64,000 bases of DNA from Bradyrhizobium sp. CB1015. Its GTDB lineage: Bacteria; Pseudomonadota; Alphaproteobacteria; Rhizobiales; Xanthobacteraceae. The notes under the pieces were generated by a model. It saw nothing but the letters and a program-made list of their open reading frames with translations, had not been told where the DNA came from and ran no database searches. Within the stretch, counting starts at the first letter, position 1. Each line of letters starts with the position of its first letter. Shown piece after piece: positions 36,484 through 45,142 of the stretch. A program made the position numbers and the translations under genes. The stretch covers positions 7,750,001-7,814,000 of the forward strand of contig NZ_CP104174.1 of NCBI RefSeq assembly GCF_025200925.1, read 5' to 3'.

Positions 36484-36568
36484 GATGTGCTCCCTTCATT
36501 GAGGTTGCACTGAGCTGGCGGCCTACCTACCTAACCACAAGTATGCACCTTCTGGTAAGTACCCAAAA

Positions 36569-37015
36569 ATGTCATCAGATCGTTCAGACCCCATCTCCCC
36601 GCCGGCGCAAGCCCAAGCTGACGTCCAACGTTGCACGCCGAACCTGCCCGGCTTCACGTGCGGCCTGGATGCGACCCTGCGGGTCGTCTCGGGCAAGTGG
36701 AAGCCGCTGATCCTGTATTTCGTCGCCCAGGACGGACCAACCCGCTACGGCGAGCTTCGGCGCGCCATACGCGACGTCAGCGACAAGGTGCTGATCCAGC
36801 AGCTGAAGGAGCTGGAGGCCGATGGCCTCGTGAAGCGGACCGACTACAAGGAGGTGCCTCCGCGGGTGGACTATAGCCTCACGCCCTTGGGTCACAGCCT
36901 CGCCCAAGCTCTCGTGCCGCTCTGCACGTGGGGCACCGAGCACATGGCGGAGGTCAGCCGGGTGTTCGCCGAGCGGGCGAGCTGGAGGCGGCCAGGACGT
37001 CAGTCGGCTGGCTAG
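36569..37015 (+). CDS. HxlR-family transcriptional regulator
   Basis: This is a 148-residue winged-helix regulator. Family marks are CGLDATLRVVSGKWKPLILY, RYGELRRAIRDVSDKVLIQQ (recognition-helix region), LKELEADGLVKRTDYKEVPP and VDYSLTPLGHSL. Cys residues near the N-terminus (VQRCTPNLPGFTCGLD) fit the redox- or aldehyde-sensing members, in which a conserved Cys precedes the HTH. It probably controls the divergent SDR. The 85-base gap contains related half-sites AAGTATGCACC and TAAGTACCC that could be operators. Confidence 0.9.
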   Translation: MSSDRSDPISPPAQAQADVQRCTPNLPGFTCGLDATLRVVSGKWKPLILYFVAQDGPTRYGELRRAIRDVSDKVLIQQLKELEADGLVKRTDYKEVPPRVDYSLTPLGHSLAQALVPLCTWGTEHMAEVSRVFAERASWRRPGRQSAG

Positions 37016-37205
37016 CTTGCGCTGCTCGTCGTCCGAGGCCTGCTCCGCCCCCGATCGCAGCGCTTTGGCGCAACTCGCCTTGAGTCCGGCTTGGGCCAGT
37101 TGTTCTTGCTCGGAGTTCGTCTGTTGACGTTTCATCGCGCAGCGCACGTTATCTTGAGCTAGACTGGAGCACCTTAGCGCTGAAGACGAGCGCCGGGAGG
37201 CGCCC

Positions 37206-40200
37206 ATGGACGTCACGGCTTGGCTGTGCAGTCTGGGGCTGGGACAGTACGAACAGGCGTTCCGCGAGCATGACATCGATGCCGAGGTCCTCCTGGAGGT
37301 CACGGCTGAGGATTTGATCGGGATCGGCGTCGCCTCGATCGGTCATCGCCGCAAGCTGCTCGCCGCCGTTGCCGCACTGCGCGCCGGCTCAATGCCGGCT
37401 ACTACCATTGCGGCCCTCCCTACCGTCACCTCCGGAAACGCTTCGCTTGCATCCGAGGCCGAGCGCCGCCAACTCACTGTGATGTTTGTCGACCTGGTCG
37501 ACTCGACCGCGCTCGCGGCACGGCTCGATCCGGAGGAAATGGCCGAAGTCCTGCGGGCCTATCAGAGCGCGGTGGCGGGCGCGATCGGAAGGTTCGAAGG
37601 GCACGTCGCGAAGTACATGGGCGACGGTGTCCTGGCCTATTTTGGCTATCCGCGCGCCCACGAAGATGAGGCCGAACGCGCGGTGCGGGCCGGCCTCGCC
37701 GCGGTCGCGGCGGTACATAGTCTGGCATCGGCGCATGGTGAGATGCTGGCGGTCCGCATCGGCATCGCGACCGGCCCGGTCGTTGTCGGTGAGCTGATCG
37801 GCGAAGGCGCGGCGCGCGAGGAGACGGTGGTCGGCGACACGCCGAACCTAGCCGCGCGCCTGCAAACCCTGGCCGAGCCCGACACCGTGGTGATCTCCAC
37901 ACGGACCCGAGAGCTCATTGGCGGCCTGTTCGAGCTCGCCGAGCTCGGCCTGCAGATCCTAAAGGGATTTCCCGTTCCCCTGCGCGCGTGGCGTGTGGTC
38001 GGCGAAGGCGCCGCCGAGAGCCGGTTCGAGGCGTTGCACGGCGCAGGCCTGACGCCGCTGGTCGGTCGCGACCATGAGATCGGCCTCCTGCTCGAGCACT
38101 GGGAGCGAGCCAAAGAGGGTGAGGGCCAGGTGGTCCTGCTCGGGGGCGAGCCTGGCATCGGCAAGTCGCGCCTCGTGCGGGCGCTGCGCGGACGACTGGA
38201 ACATGAGCCGCATACGCCTCTGAGTCACTACTGCTCACCGCACCATCAGACCAGCCCACTCTATCCGGTGATCGGGCTTTTGGAGCGGGCAGCGGGCTTT
38301 GCTGCGGACGATCCCGCTGCAACCCGGCTCGACAAGCTCGAGGCGCTGCTTGCGCTATCGACCGAACACGTCATCGCGGTGGCTTCGCTGCTCGCGACGT
38401 TGTTATCGCTGGAGACAGATGCGCGCTATCCGCCGCTCGACATGAGCCCGCATCGGCAGAAGGAGCGGACGCTCGAAGTTCTGGTCGATCAGGTGCTCGG
38501 TCTCGCAACGCGCCGGCCCGTCCTCGCGTTGTACGAGGACGTGCACTGGGCAGATCCGACCTCGCTTGAGTTGCTCGATCTGCTGGTCGACCGGGTGCAA
38601 GGCGCGCGCGTGCTCGTCCTCATCACCTTCCGGCCCGAGTTCGTGCCGTGCTGGACGCGCTATGCCCATGTCACCTCACTGACGCTCAGCCGGCTGAGCC
38701 GGCGGCAGGGCGCGGCAATGGTCGCGCGGCTGAGCGGCGGCAAGGCGCTGCCGGCTGCGGTGCTCGATCAGATCGTCGCCAAGACTGACGGCGTGCCGCT
38801 GTTCGTCGAGGAGCTGACGCGGACGGTGCTGGAGACCGACCTGCTCCGCGATGAGGGCGACCATTACGCGCTCGCGGGGCCGCTGCCGCCCATGGCCATC
38901 CCAACCACGCTCCAGGAGTCGCTGTTGGCCCGGCTCGACCGGCTGGCTCCCGCTCGTGAGGTGGCCCAGGTCGCGGCCGCGATTGGCCGGGAATTCTCTC
39001 ATGAACTGCTCGCGAGGACGACGGCGCTTCCGGAGAGCGACCTGCAGGCGGGGTTGGATGACCTCGTCGGTTCGGGCCTCGTGTTCCGGCGCGGCACGCC
39101 GCCTCAAGCGACCTACAGCTTCAAGCATGCACTCGTGCGGGACGCCGCCTATGCGACCCTGGTGCGGGCGAAGCGGCAGCGCTTGCACGCCCGGATCGCC
39201 GGCGCGCTTGAGCAGCATTTTCCGGAGACAGTGCAGACGCAGCCCGAGCTTCTGGCGCATCACTACACGGAGGCAAGACTGGCCGAACCGGCGATCGACT
39301 ATTGGCTGAAGGCGGGACAACGAGCGATCGCCCGCTCGGCGATGGCCGAAGCGCTGACGCAATTGCGAAACGGCTTGAGCCTGCTCAACGCTGTACCCGA
39401 GGCCGATCGGAGGCGGCGCGAACTTGACCTCCAGATAGCATTGGGCGTGGCGCTGATGGCCACGCAAGGCTGGGCAGCGCCCGAAGCGGGACGTGCCAAC
39501 GCCCGGGCTCGCGAACTCTGCGAGCAGATCGGGGCCACTTCCCAACTCTGGCCCGTGCTCTACGGTCAATGGGTATTTCACGGGGTGCGCGCCGAGCACA
39601 CAGCGGCGCGCGAAGTGGCAGACGAGTTTCTGTGCCGGGCGCAGGACCAACAGGAGACCTCCGCAACCCTGGTCGCTCACCGCGTCAGCGGGACCGGCTC
39701 GTTCTGGCGCGGCGAGGTGGCTGTTGCCCGTACCCATTTAGAGCAGGCGCTCGCTCTCTATGACCCGGAGCGGCATCGCTCCCTCGCCTTCCTCTACGTG
39801 CAGGATCCGCGCGTGGCGGCCTTGTCGGGAACCTCATGGACATTGTTTGCGCTGGGCTATCCGGACCAGGCCCGGGCGCGGAGCCACGAGGCGCTCGACT
39901 CCGCCCGCGAACTCGCGCACCGCAACACGCTGGCGTACGCCCTGTTGTTCGCGTGTTTCTTCGAGCAGTACCGTGGCGCGTGGCGCGAGGCGCAGGACCG
40001 GGCCGAGACACTCGTTGAGCTCTCGACGGAGCAGAACTTTCCGCATTTTCTCGCGGCGGCCACGGTGATCCGAGGATGGGCGTTGACTCAGTCGGGTGAG
40101 CTGGAGACAGGGCTCGCGCAGCTTCGGCGGGGCCTTCCCGCATGGCGCGCCACCGGAGCCGAACTCTATGAGCCGTATTTCCTCGGTCTCCAGGCTGAGG

Positions 40201-40610
40201 TGCTCGGCCGTTCCGGCGCAGCGGATGAAGGCTTGGATCTGGTCGCAAAGGCGCTGCACCAGGTGGAAGAAACCGGCGAGCGATGGTTTGAGGCTGAGTT
40301 GCATCGGATGACGGGCGAGCTGATGCTGCGGCTGCCAAACGTCGATGCGAGCGCCGCGGAAGCACAGCTCGGCCATGCGGCAGCAACCGCGCACCAGCAG
40401 GGCGCCAAGCTCTGGGAATTGCGCGCAGCGACACGCCTTGCACAATTGTGGAGAGAACAGGATCGGTGTGTCGAGGCACGAGACCTGCTGTCGCCACTTT
40501 ACAGCCAGTTCACCGAGGGTTTTACGACACCGGATCTACAGGCGGCCAGGGTATTACTTCGAGAGATGACCGCCCGCTCCGAGACGACGATGGATTCCAA
40601 ATACCCGTAG
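37206..40610 (+). CDS. SAM domain - class III nucleotidyl cyclase - AAA/STAND ATPase - TPR protein
   Basis: This is a 1134-residue multidomain signalling protein. Residues 1-60 form a SAM domain (MDVTAWLCSLGLGQYEQAFR). The cyclase domain follows (about 87-265), with metal Asp in VMFVDLVDST (Asp96) and MGDGVLAYFG (Asp140). Next comes an ATPase with Walker A GGEPGIGKS (313-321) and Walker B-like LALYEDVHWAD (440-450). From about 690 on, the protein is alpha-helical with TPR-like repeats (ARELCEQIGA, ALDSARELAHRNTLAYALLF). This guanylate/adenylate-cyclase-plus-regulatory-ATPase design occurs many times in Bradyrhizobium. Input and product (cAMP or cGMP) cannot be told. The start is ATG 37206, preceded by CGGGAGGCGCCC. 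Confidence 0.9.
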   Translation: MDVTAWLCSLGLGQYEQAFREHDIDAEVLLEVTAEDLIGIGVASIGHRRKLLAAVAALRAGSMPATTIAALPTVTSGNASLASEAERRQLTVMFVDLVDSTALAARLDPEEMAEVLRAYQSAVAGAIGRFEGHVAKYMGDGVLAYFGYPRAHEDEAERAVRAGLAAVAAVHSLASAHGEMLAVRIGIATGPVVVGELIGEGAAREETVVGDTPNLAARLQTLAEPDTVVISTRTRELIGGLFELAELGLQILKGFPVPLRAWRVVGEGAAESRFEALHGAGLTPLVGRDHEIGLLLEHWERAKEGEGQVVLLGGEPGIGKSRLVRALRGRLEHEPHTPLSHYCSPHHQTSPLYPVIGLLERAAGFAADDPAATRLDKLEALLALSTEHVIAVASLLATLLSLETDARYPPLDMSPHRQKERTLEVLVDQVLGLATRRPVLALYEDVHWADPTSLELLDLLVDRVQGARVLVLITFRPEFVPCWTRYAHVTSLTLSRLSRRQGAAMVARLSGGKALPAAVLDQIVAKTDGVPLFVEELTRTVLETDLLRDEGDHYALAGPLPPMAIPTTLQESLLARLDRLAPAREVAQVAAAIGREFSHELLARTTALPESDLQAGLDDLVGSGLVFRRGTPPQATYSFKHALVRDAAYATLVRAKRQRLHARIAGALEQHFPETVQTQPELLAHHYTEARLAEPAIDYWLKAGQRAIARSAMAEALTQLRNGLSLLNAVPEADRRRRELDLQIALGVALMATQGWAAPEAGRANARARELCEQIGATSQLWPVLYGQWVFHGVRAEHTAAREVADEFLCRAQDQQETSATLVAHRVSGTGSFWRGEVAVARTHLEQALALYDPERHRSLAFLYVQDPRVAALSGTSWTLFALGYPDQARARSHEALDSARELAHRNTLAYALLFACFFEQYRGAWREAQDRAETLVELSTEQNFPHFLAAATVIRGWALTQSGELETGLAQLRRGLPAWRATGAELYEPYFLGLQAEVLGRSGAADEGLDLVAKALHQVEETGERWFEAELHRMTGELMLRLPNVDASAAEAQLGHAAATAHQQGAKLWELRAATRLAQLWREQDRCVEARDLLSPLYSQFTEGFTTPDLQAARVLLREMTARSETTMDSKYP

Positions 40611-40723
40611 GGATGCAAGCGCTTGGCCGATCCGACCTCGACCTGAATCTCGTGTGTTGCGCGCTGCCGTTTATCCGCATGCCTCCAAACGGAGTTCTTG
40701 TGACCACAAGGGAAGGACAGCCG

Positions 40724-41455
40724 ATGCCCATCAAAGCCGTCGTCTTCGACGCCTACGGAACGCTCTACGACATCCAGTCGGTCGCTGACGTCACCGAGGA
40801 TGCGTTTCCGGGCTATGGCGAAATCATCACGCAGGTCTGGCGCATCAAGCAGCTCGAATACACCTGGATGCGCTCGCTGATGCGGCGCTACCAGGATTTT
40901 GCCGCTGTCACCCGCGATTCCCTCGCCTATACGCTGCGCGTGCTCGGGCTGGCTTACGAGAATGAGACGTTCGAGCGCGTGATCGAGAAGTATCTGCATC
41001 TCGATCTCTATCCGGACGCGGCGGAAACGCTTGGCGCCTTAAGACCGCGCAAGCTCGCCATCCTCTCCAACGGCAGCCCGGACATGCTCAATGCGCTGGT
41101 GCGCAATTCCGGACTCGATGCCCTGCTCGATGCCACCATCAGCGTCGACGCGAAGAAGATCTTCAAGCCGAGCCCGCAGGCCTATGAGCTGATCGGCGAG
41201 GTGCTCGGCACCGCGCCTGATGAGGTTCTGTTCGTCTCCTCCAATCCCTGGGACGCCGCCGGGGCGAAATCGTTCGGATTGAAGGTCGCCTGGATCGAAC
41301 GGGTGACGCCGGAAGCCATGGCGCTGGCTTGCGTCGAGAACGAACTCGTGGCACCGCTCACCCTGTTCAAGGCGATCCGCACCCAGATGGACGAGCTCGG
41401 CTTTGAGCCGGATCATCGCGTCCGCGCCCTCTCCGAGCTGCCAGGAATCGCTTAG
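40724..41455 (+). CDS. Haloacid dehalogenase type II
   Basis: This is a 243-residue HAD-superfamily hydrolase that should convert (S)-2-haloacids to (R)-2-hydroxyacids. From ATG 40724 the motifs are: I, VVFDAYGTLYD (nucleophile Asp near residue 8); II, AILSNGSPDML; III, ISVDAKKIFKPSPQAYEL; IV, FVSSNPWDAAGAKSFG. The SSNPWDAAGAK form is characteristic of L-2-haloacid dehalogenases rather than phosphatases. The ATG at 40724 has AGGGAAGGAC upstream; the frame also opens inside the preceding cyclase gene and that extension is rejected. Confidence 0.92.
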   Translation: MPIKAVVFDAYGTLYDIQSVADVTEDAFPGYGEIITQVWRIKQLEYTWMRSLMRRYQDFAAVTRDSLAYTLRVLGLAYENETFERVIEKYLHLDLYPDAAETLGALRPRKLAILSNGSPDMLNALVRNSGLDALLDATISVDAKKIFKPSPQAYELIGEVLGTAPDEVLFVSSNPWDAAGAKSFGLKVAWIERVTPEAMALACVENELVAPLTLFKAIRTQMDELGFEPDHRVRALSELPGIA

Positions 41456-41495
41456 GGTCGTCGCCCGCCTGTGAGATTGGAATGAGCTGCCCGGA

Positions 41496-41963
41496 ATGAG
41501 CCTGCAATCCGTTCGCGCCTTCTTCGCCGAGAAAGCCCCCGACATCTCCGTCATCGAATCCCCGATCAGCTCCGCGACCGTGGCGCTGGCGGCCGAAGCC
41601 TATGGTGTCGAGCCGGGACGGATCGCCAAGACGCTGTCGTTGCGGATCGGCGAGCGCGTCATCCTGATCGTCGCGAGCGGCACCTCGCGCATGGACAACA
41701 AGAAGGTGAAGGCGCAGTTCGGCGGCAAGCCGAAGATGCTGGGCCTCGAGGAAGTCGCCGAGATCACCGGGCACGAGGTCGGCGGCGTCTGCCCGTTCGG
41801 GCTGAAGTCGCCGCTGCCGATCTATTGCGACATCTCGCTGAAGGCGTTCGACGTCGTGGTGCCGGCCGCGGGCTCGACCCACAGTGCGGTGCGCATTACT
41901 CCTGAGCGCATGGCCGAGCTGACCGCGGCTGAATGGGTCGACGTCTGCGAGCACAGGCCGTAA
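41496..41963 (+). CDS. YbaK/EbsC-family aminoacyl-tRNA deacylase
   Basis: This 155-residue editing-domain protein probably clears mischarged Cys-tRNA(Pro) or a related mis-acylated tRNA. Family blocks are AKTLSLRIGERVILIVASGT, DNKKVKAQFGGKPKMLGLEE, and the loop ITGHEVGGVCPFGLKSPLPI. The conserved Lys lies in DNKKVKAQFG. The free-standing form without a synthetase is consistent with YbaK/ProX. It lies 40 bases after the haloacid dehalogenase gene on the same strand. Confidence 0.9.
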   Translation: MSLQSVRAFFAEKAPDISVIESPISSATVALAAEAYGVEPGRIAKTLSLRIGERVILIVASGTSRMDNKKVKAQFGGKPKMLGLEEVAEITGHEVGGVCPFGLKSPLPIYCDISLKAFDVVVPAAGSTHSAVRITPERMAELTAAEWVDVCEHRP

Positions 41964-42023
41964 GGACGGCGCCGGATACGATGCCTGGTTGCATTGCCGG
42001 TCAGGCGGGCTAGCATAGCGGCG

Positions 42024-42854
42024 ATGACCGACGACAAGGTGAAACGACGACTGACCACCGTGCTGTGCGCTGACGTGTACGGCTATTCTCGGCTCATGGA
42101 AGCGGACGAGACCGGAACGCTCGAGACGCTCCGCCGCTACCGCGCGGCCATCACGCGCCTGGTCGAGCGCCATGACGGCCGGATCGTGAACACCTGGGGC
42201 GATGCCGTGATCGCCGAGTTCGCCAGCGTCGTCGAGGCCGTGCAATGCGCGGTCGAGATTCAGCAGGAGATCTCCAGTCAAGCTTCGGACGCGTCCCAGG
42301 CGAACCCCATGCGGTTTCGCATCGGCATCAACCTCGGCGACGTGATGGTGGACGGCTCCGACATCTATGGCGACGGGGTCAATATCGCATCGCGCCTGCA
42401 GGAGCTCGCCGACCCCGGCGGCGTCGTGATCTCGAGTTCCGTCTACGATCAGGTGCACAACAAACTATCCGTTGGTTTCGACTGCCTCGGCCAGCGCCCG
42501 ATGAAGAACATTGCCCCCCTGACCAGTTACCGGCTGACCCTGGGTGGCCAAGCCGCCGGGCCAGGGAGCTTCCCGCTCGAGGAGCGCGCAATGCCCTCGG
42601 AGCGAGCGCGCGCTCCGCGGATCGACGACAGGCGCGTGCCTTCTTCGCCCAGGCATGTCGTCTCGGATTGGCTCGCAAGGCTGCCCCGCCCGGTTGCAGC
42701 GGCTCTCACGGTGTCGGCCTTCCTGATCCTGATCAATCTGTTCACCAGCAACAGGATCTGGTTTCACTGGCCGGTCGCAGCCATTCTCTTCGCTGTCGTC
42801 TTGCGGATGGTGCTCGGACATAGGCCTGAATCGGGCAGCAGGCCGGAGCGCTGA
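42024..42854 (+). CDS. Class III adenylate/guanylate cyclase with C-terminal membrane anchor
   Basis: From ATG 42024 (MTDDKVKRRLTTVLCADVYG) the protein has 276 residues. The cyclase domain occupies about 1-170, with metal Asp in LCADVYGYS (Asp17) and NTWGDAVIAEF (Asp60), and GDGVNIASRLQELADPGG as the dimer-interface region. A Pro/Ser/Arg linker then leads to two hydrophobic helices (VAAALTVSAFLILINLF and WPVAAILFAVVLRMVLG) near residues 220-265. The product cannot be decided from motif residues by eye. It is the second class III cyclase within 2 kb, separated from the first by the dehalogenase and YbaK genes. Confidence 0.9.
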   Translation: MTDDKVKRRLTTVLCADVYGYSRLMEADETGTLETLRRYRAAITRLVERHDGRIVNTWGDAVIAEFASVVEAVQCAVEIQQEISSQASDASQANPMRFRIGINLGDVMVDGSDIYGDGVNIASRLQELADPGGVVISSSVYDQVHNKLSVGFDCLGQRPMKNIAPLTSYRLTLGGQAAGPGSFPLEERAMPSERARAPRIDDRRVPSSPRHVVSDWLARLPRPVAAALTVSAFLILINLFTSNRIWFHWPVAAILFAVVLRMVLGHRPESGSRPER

Positions 42855-42917
42855 ACGAAGGCGGCACGATCGCATGTCGCGCCTACGCCCGCGCACCTCT
42901 CATGCGCTCGTCAGAGG

Positions 42918-43274
42918 CTAATCGTCATAATCGTCAAAGGGACGCGGTCGCACCTGCGGAGGTGGTGGCGGCGCATTGTTAAAGCGCGGTGGCGGCACAA
43001 CGCGATTGCGCGGGACCGGCTGCTGCGGTTGAGCCTGGTTGTTCGACTGGAACACGGCACGGCAGCCGCTGGAGAGCTGCGGCGTGTTCTGTTGCAGACA
43101 CGCCACGATACGGTTCACATCGGGAATCTGATCGCTGCACAGCCGCCACACATCGGGTGTGCACGCCATCTGCTGTTCCATCGTTCCGCGATATTCCTGG
43201 GCGAATGTTGCACTCTGGGCGACGGTGCCCCCGATCGCGAGCGCCACACCCAGCGCAATCCGCTCTGCTCGCAT
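42918..43274 (-). CDS. Exported cysteine-rich small protein of unknown function
   Basis: From ATG 43274 (MRAERIALGVALAIGGTVAQ) the protein has 118 residues with a signal peptide ending TFA-QEY. The mature part has one CxxDxxxLC unit: MACTPDVWRLCSDQIPDVNR, then VACLQQNTPQLSSGCRAVF. The four Cys probably form two disulfides, as in rhizobial cysteine-rich repeat proteins. The C-terminal half is Pro/Gln/Asn-rich (QPVPRNRVVPPPRFNNAPPP) and acidic at the end. A start twelve codons earlier (43310) is less likely. Confidence 0.8.
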   Translation of the reverse strand: MRAERIALGVALAIGGTVAQSATFAQEYRGTMEQQMACTPDVWRLCSDQIPDVNRIVACLQQNTPQLSSGCRAVFQSNNQAQPQQPVPRNRVVPPPRFNNAPPPPPQVRPRPFDDYDD

Positions 43275-43659
43275 GTCCAGATCCTTCCCAAGTCTCTCGA
43301 TTCTCTTCAATCAATGAGACGCGAGCTTGTTCTGGACCAACAAAAAAATGTGAAAGGCGCGGCTGGAACCTACTCGACCTTACCGATCTTCGTCGCCGCC
43401 GCGATCAGACGCCGTCCGCGGCGATGAACTGCGCGAAGGCCGGCGCGTCCTGATAGGCGACGGGCTGCCCGAGGTCTATGCCGCAACGGCACGCAAGAGA
43501 TCGCGGCGATCCAGGGCGATGCCTCCCTGATTTTCTTTGTTCACGGGCCAGCCTAACGTGGCAGCGGCCAAGAACGAGACGTTTACCAGGCGTTAGCCAT
43601 GTCCAGCCCGGCCAGGAACGCGTGCCTGCAGCCGCCGTTGGCCTTCCAGGGAGTGAGCG
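43275..43659. other. Intergenic region with a decayed gene fragment
   Basis: The gap of 385 bases contains the fragment at 43370-43478 described separately. A possible ribosome-binding site for the following gene is GGAGTG near 43650. No repeat element was recognised. Confidence 0.45.
43370..43478 (-). pseudogene. Possible C-terminal remnant of a Bug/TctC-type solute-binding protein
   Basis: On the minus strand, GIDLGQPVAYQDAPAFAQFI followed by AAD reads like the end of a tripartite tricarboxylate transporter binding protein. After that the frame breaks, and a second frame continues RRLIAAATKIGKVE to a stop at 43370. Nothing upstream resembles the rest of such a gene. It is about 35 codons in total. 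The family assignment is by recall of the typical C-terminus (LG-P-V...FA-F...KIGKVE) and is uncertain. Confidence 0.35.
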
Positions 43660-43917
43660 ATGCACAATCTTGGAACCATCGACGTCGCCTTGGACGAGAT
43701 GCTGGTGAACCTCGCAGCGATCGTGTTGCGGCTTTCGACGCCCGAATTGACGCGAACGCCGGAAGCGCGACGCGCGCTGGCGCAATCGGTCCATCAATAT
43801 GGGGTGTGCGCGGCGCGATCGAGCGATCCTCGCGTTCACGAATTGAAGGCGCAATTGGAGGGGACGCTGAAACCGAGCCTGCGCATCGTCGCGAGCCATG
43901 GCGTGAAGGTGTCGTAG
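43660..43917 (+). CDS. Small protein of unknown function, 85 residues
   Basis: The ATG at 43660 has GGAGTGAGCG immediately upstream. The sequence (MHNLGTIDVALDEMLVNLAA, then IVLRLSTPELTRTPEARRAL and ALAQSVHQYGVCAARS) is helical and of normal composition, unlike the reading in the other frames. There is no signal peptide or metal motif. I recall a similar small Bradyrhizobium protein but no function. It is followed by an inverted-repeat element. Confidence 0.65.
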   Translation: MHNLGTIDVALDEMLVNLAAIVLRLSTPELTRTPEARRALAQSVHQYGVCAARSSDPRVHELKAQLEGTLKPSLRIVASHGVKVS

Positions 43918-43942
43918 CGAGATGGTGGGCACGCTTCGAGCG

Positions 43943-44096
43943 GTCATCCCGGACAAGCGTCAGCGCAATCCGGGATCCATCACCACCGGGCGCTCTCGTT
44001 GCGCGAAGCAGGTCACTCCGAGTCCCCGTAGCCACACCTGCCCGTGGCTATGGGTTCCGGATCGGCGCGCGCTTGGGGCGCGCTTGTCCGGGACGA
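43943..44096. repeat. Intergenic inverted-repeat element (GTCATCCCGGAC family)
   Basis: The ends GTCATCCCGGACAAGCG and CGCTTGTCCGGGACGAC are inverted copies with one mismatch. The interior has CCGGGATCCATCACCACCGG and a GCGCGCGCTTGGGGCGCGC palindrome. It lies between the small unknown gene and the convergent LysR gene. Confidence 0.8.
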
Positions 44097-44099
44097 CAG

Positions 44100-45035
44100 T
44101 TATCCTGCCTTCACACCCTTCTTCGGCCGACGCTTGCACGTGCCCGGCAGCTTGGCAGCGAGGAAATCGCCGAGCGCTTCGACGCGTGCCGGGCGGGGGC
44201 CGCCGGGCGGGGTCACGAGGTGCACGGCGCCTTCGGCCTGCTTCCAGTCCTTCAGGATCACTTCGACCTCGCCTGACGAGATCGCCTCACCGACGATGAA
44301 TTCAGGCAGCTCGGCGATGCCGAGGCCTGCGATCAGCGCCGGCATCACGGCTTCGCCGTTATTGACGCGAAGCTGGCCGCCCGGGCGCACGCTGGCCTGC
44401 TCGCCGGCCGAATTGGTGTAGTGCCAGACGTTGGGCGTGGAGAGATAGGCGTAGCTGAAGCATTTGTGCTCGGCGAGATGCATCGGGTGCGTCGGCCGGC
44501 CGTATTGCTTGAGATAGGACGGCGCGGCGACCGTGTAGCGCGGCATGGTGAAGAGCCGCCGCGCAATCAGCGATGAGTCCGGCAGCCGCGCGATCCGCAC
44601 CGCCATGTCAAACCCCTCCCCGATCAGGTCGACAGTCGCATCGCTCAAGTGCAGGTCGACCGAGACCTCCGGATAGGTCTCGAAAAATTCCGGCAGCAGC
44701 GGCGCCACCGCCTTGATGCCGAACGTCATGGGGACGGCGAGCCGCACCAGGCCGCGCGGCGCTACCGACTGCGCCAGCGCCTCGTTCTCGGCGGCCTCGC
44801 CGTCGGCCAAGAGGCGCGTCGCACGCTCGGCCAGCTTGTGGCCGGCATCGGTCAGCGCGAGCCGGCGCGAGGTACGGTTGAACAGGCGGGCGCCGAGCCG
44901 CTCCTCCAGCCGCGTGACCGCCTTCGACACCGTCGCCTTGGACATCCCAAGCTCGCTCGCGGCCCCCGCAAACGACCGTAATTCCACGACTTTTGCGAAG
45001 ATCGCGAGCGCCTCGAAGTCTGGGAGTTTTGCCAT
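44100..45035 (-). CDS. LysR-family transcriptional regulator
   Basis: This 311-residue regulator starts at ATG 45035 (MAKLPDFEALAIFAKVVELR). The N-terminal winged HTH spans about 5-65 (SFAGAASELGMSKATVSKAV, then TRLEERLGARLFNRTSRRLA). The substrate-binding domain shows SVDLHLSDATVDLIGEGFDM and GLGIAELPEFIV. An in-frame ATG at 45080 is 45 bases earlier and would cover the operator, so 45035 is chosen. It is divergent from the pirin gene; a palindrome in the gap (45063-45079) is a plausible self- and target-operator. It is likely a quinone/redox responder controlling pirin and wrbA. Confidence 0.92.
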   Translation of the reverse strand: MAKLPDFEALAIFAKVVELRSFAGAASELGMSKATVSKAVTRLEERLGARLFNRTSRRLALTDAGHKLAERATRLLADGEAAENEALAQSVAPRGLVRLAVPMTFGIKAVAPLLPEFFETYPEVSVDLHLSDATVDLIGEGFDMAVRIARLPDSSLIARRLFTMPRYTVAAPSYLKQYGRPTHPMHLAEHKCFSYAYLSTPNVWHYTNSAGEQASVRPGGQLRVNNGEAVMPALIAGLGIAELPEFIVGEAISSGEVEVILKDWKQAEGAVHLVTPPGGPRPARVEALGDFLAAKLPGTCKRRPKKGVKAG

Positions 45036-45062
45036 GGGTCGCCGTCCAATTGGGTCATTTTG

Positions 45063-45079
45063 TGAAACAATGCGTTTCA
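45063..45079. promoter_or_regulatory. Candidate LysR operator
   Basis: TGAAAC-AATGC-GTTTCA, perfect six-base arms with five-base spacing, is centred in the gap between the LysR gene (start 45035) and the pirin gene. It has the T-N11-A form expected for LysR binding sites. Confidence 0.6.
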
Positions 45080-45142
45080 ACAGTTTCTATTTCTATACCA
45101 CAGACGAAGGCATATCCAAGAGGTCAATCAGACATCAGGGAA

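Noticed and set aside
36584..37136. A minus-strand reading starting MKRQQTNSEQEQLAQAGLKA between the HxlR and cyclase genes
   Set aside because: The first 45 residues look acceptable, but the frame then runs antisense through the whole HxlR gene and has no proper end, so it is not called as a gene.
43405..43956. A 183-residue minus-strand open frame
   Set aside because: Most of it is antisense to the 85-residue gene; only its last 25 or so residues resemble a protein and are reported as a possible remnant.
44993..45142. An N-terminal extension of the pirin gene from ATG 44993
   Set aside because: It overlaps the divergent LysR gene and covers the candidate operator; the residues do not resemble pirin.
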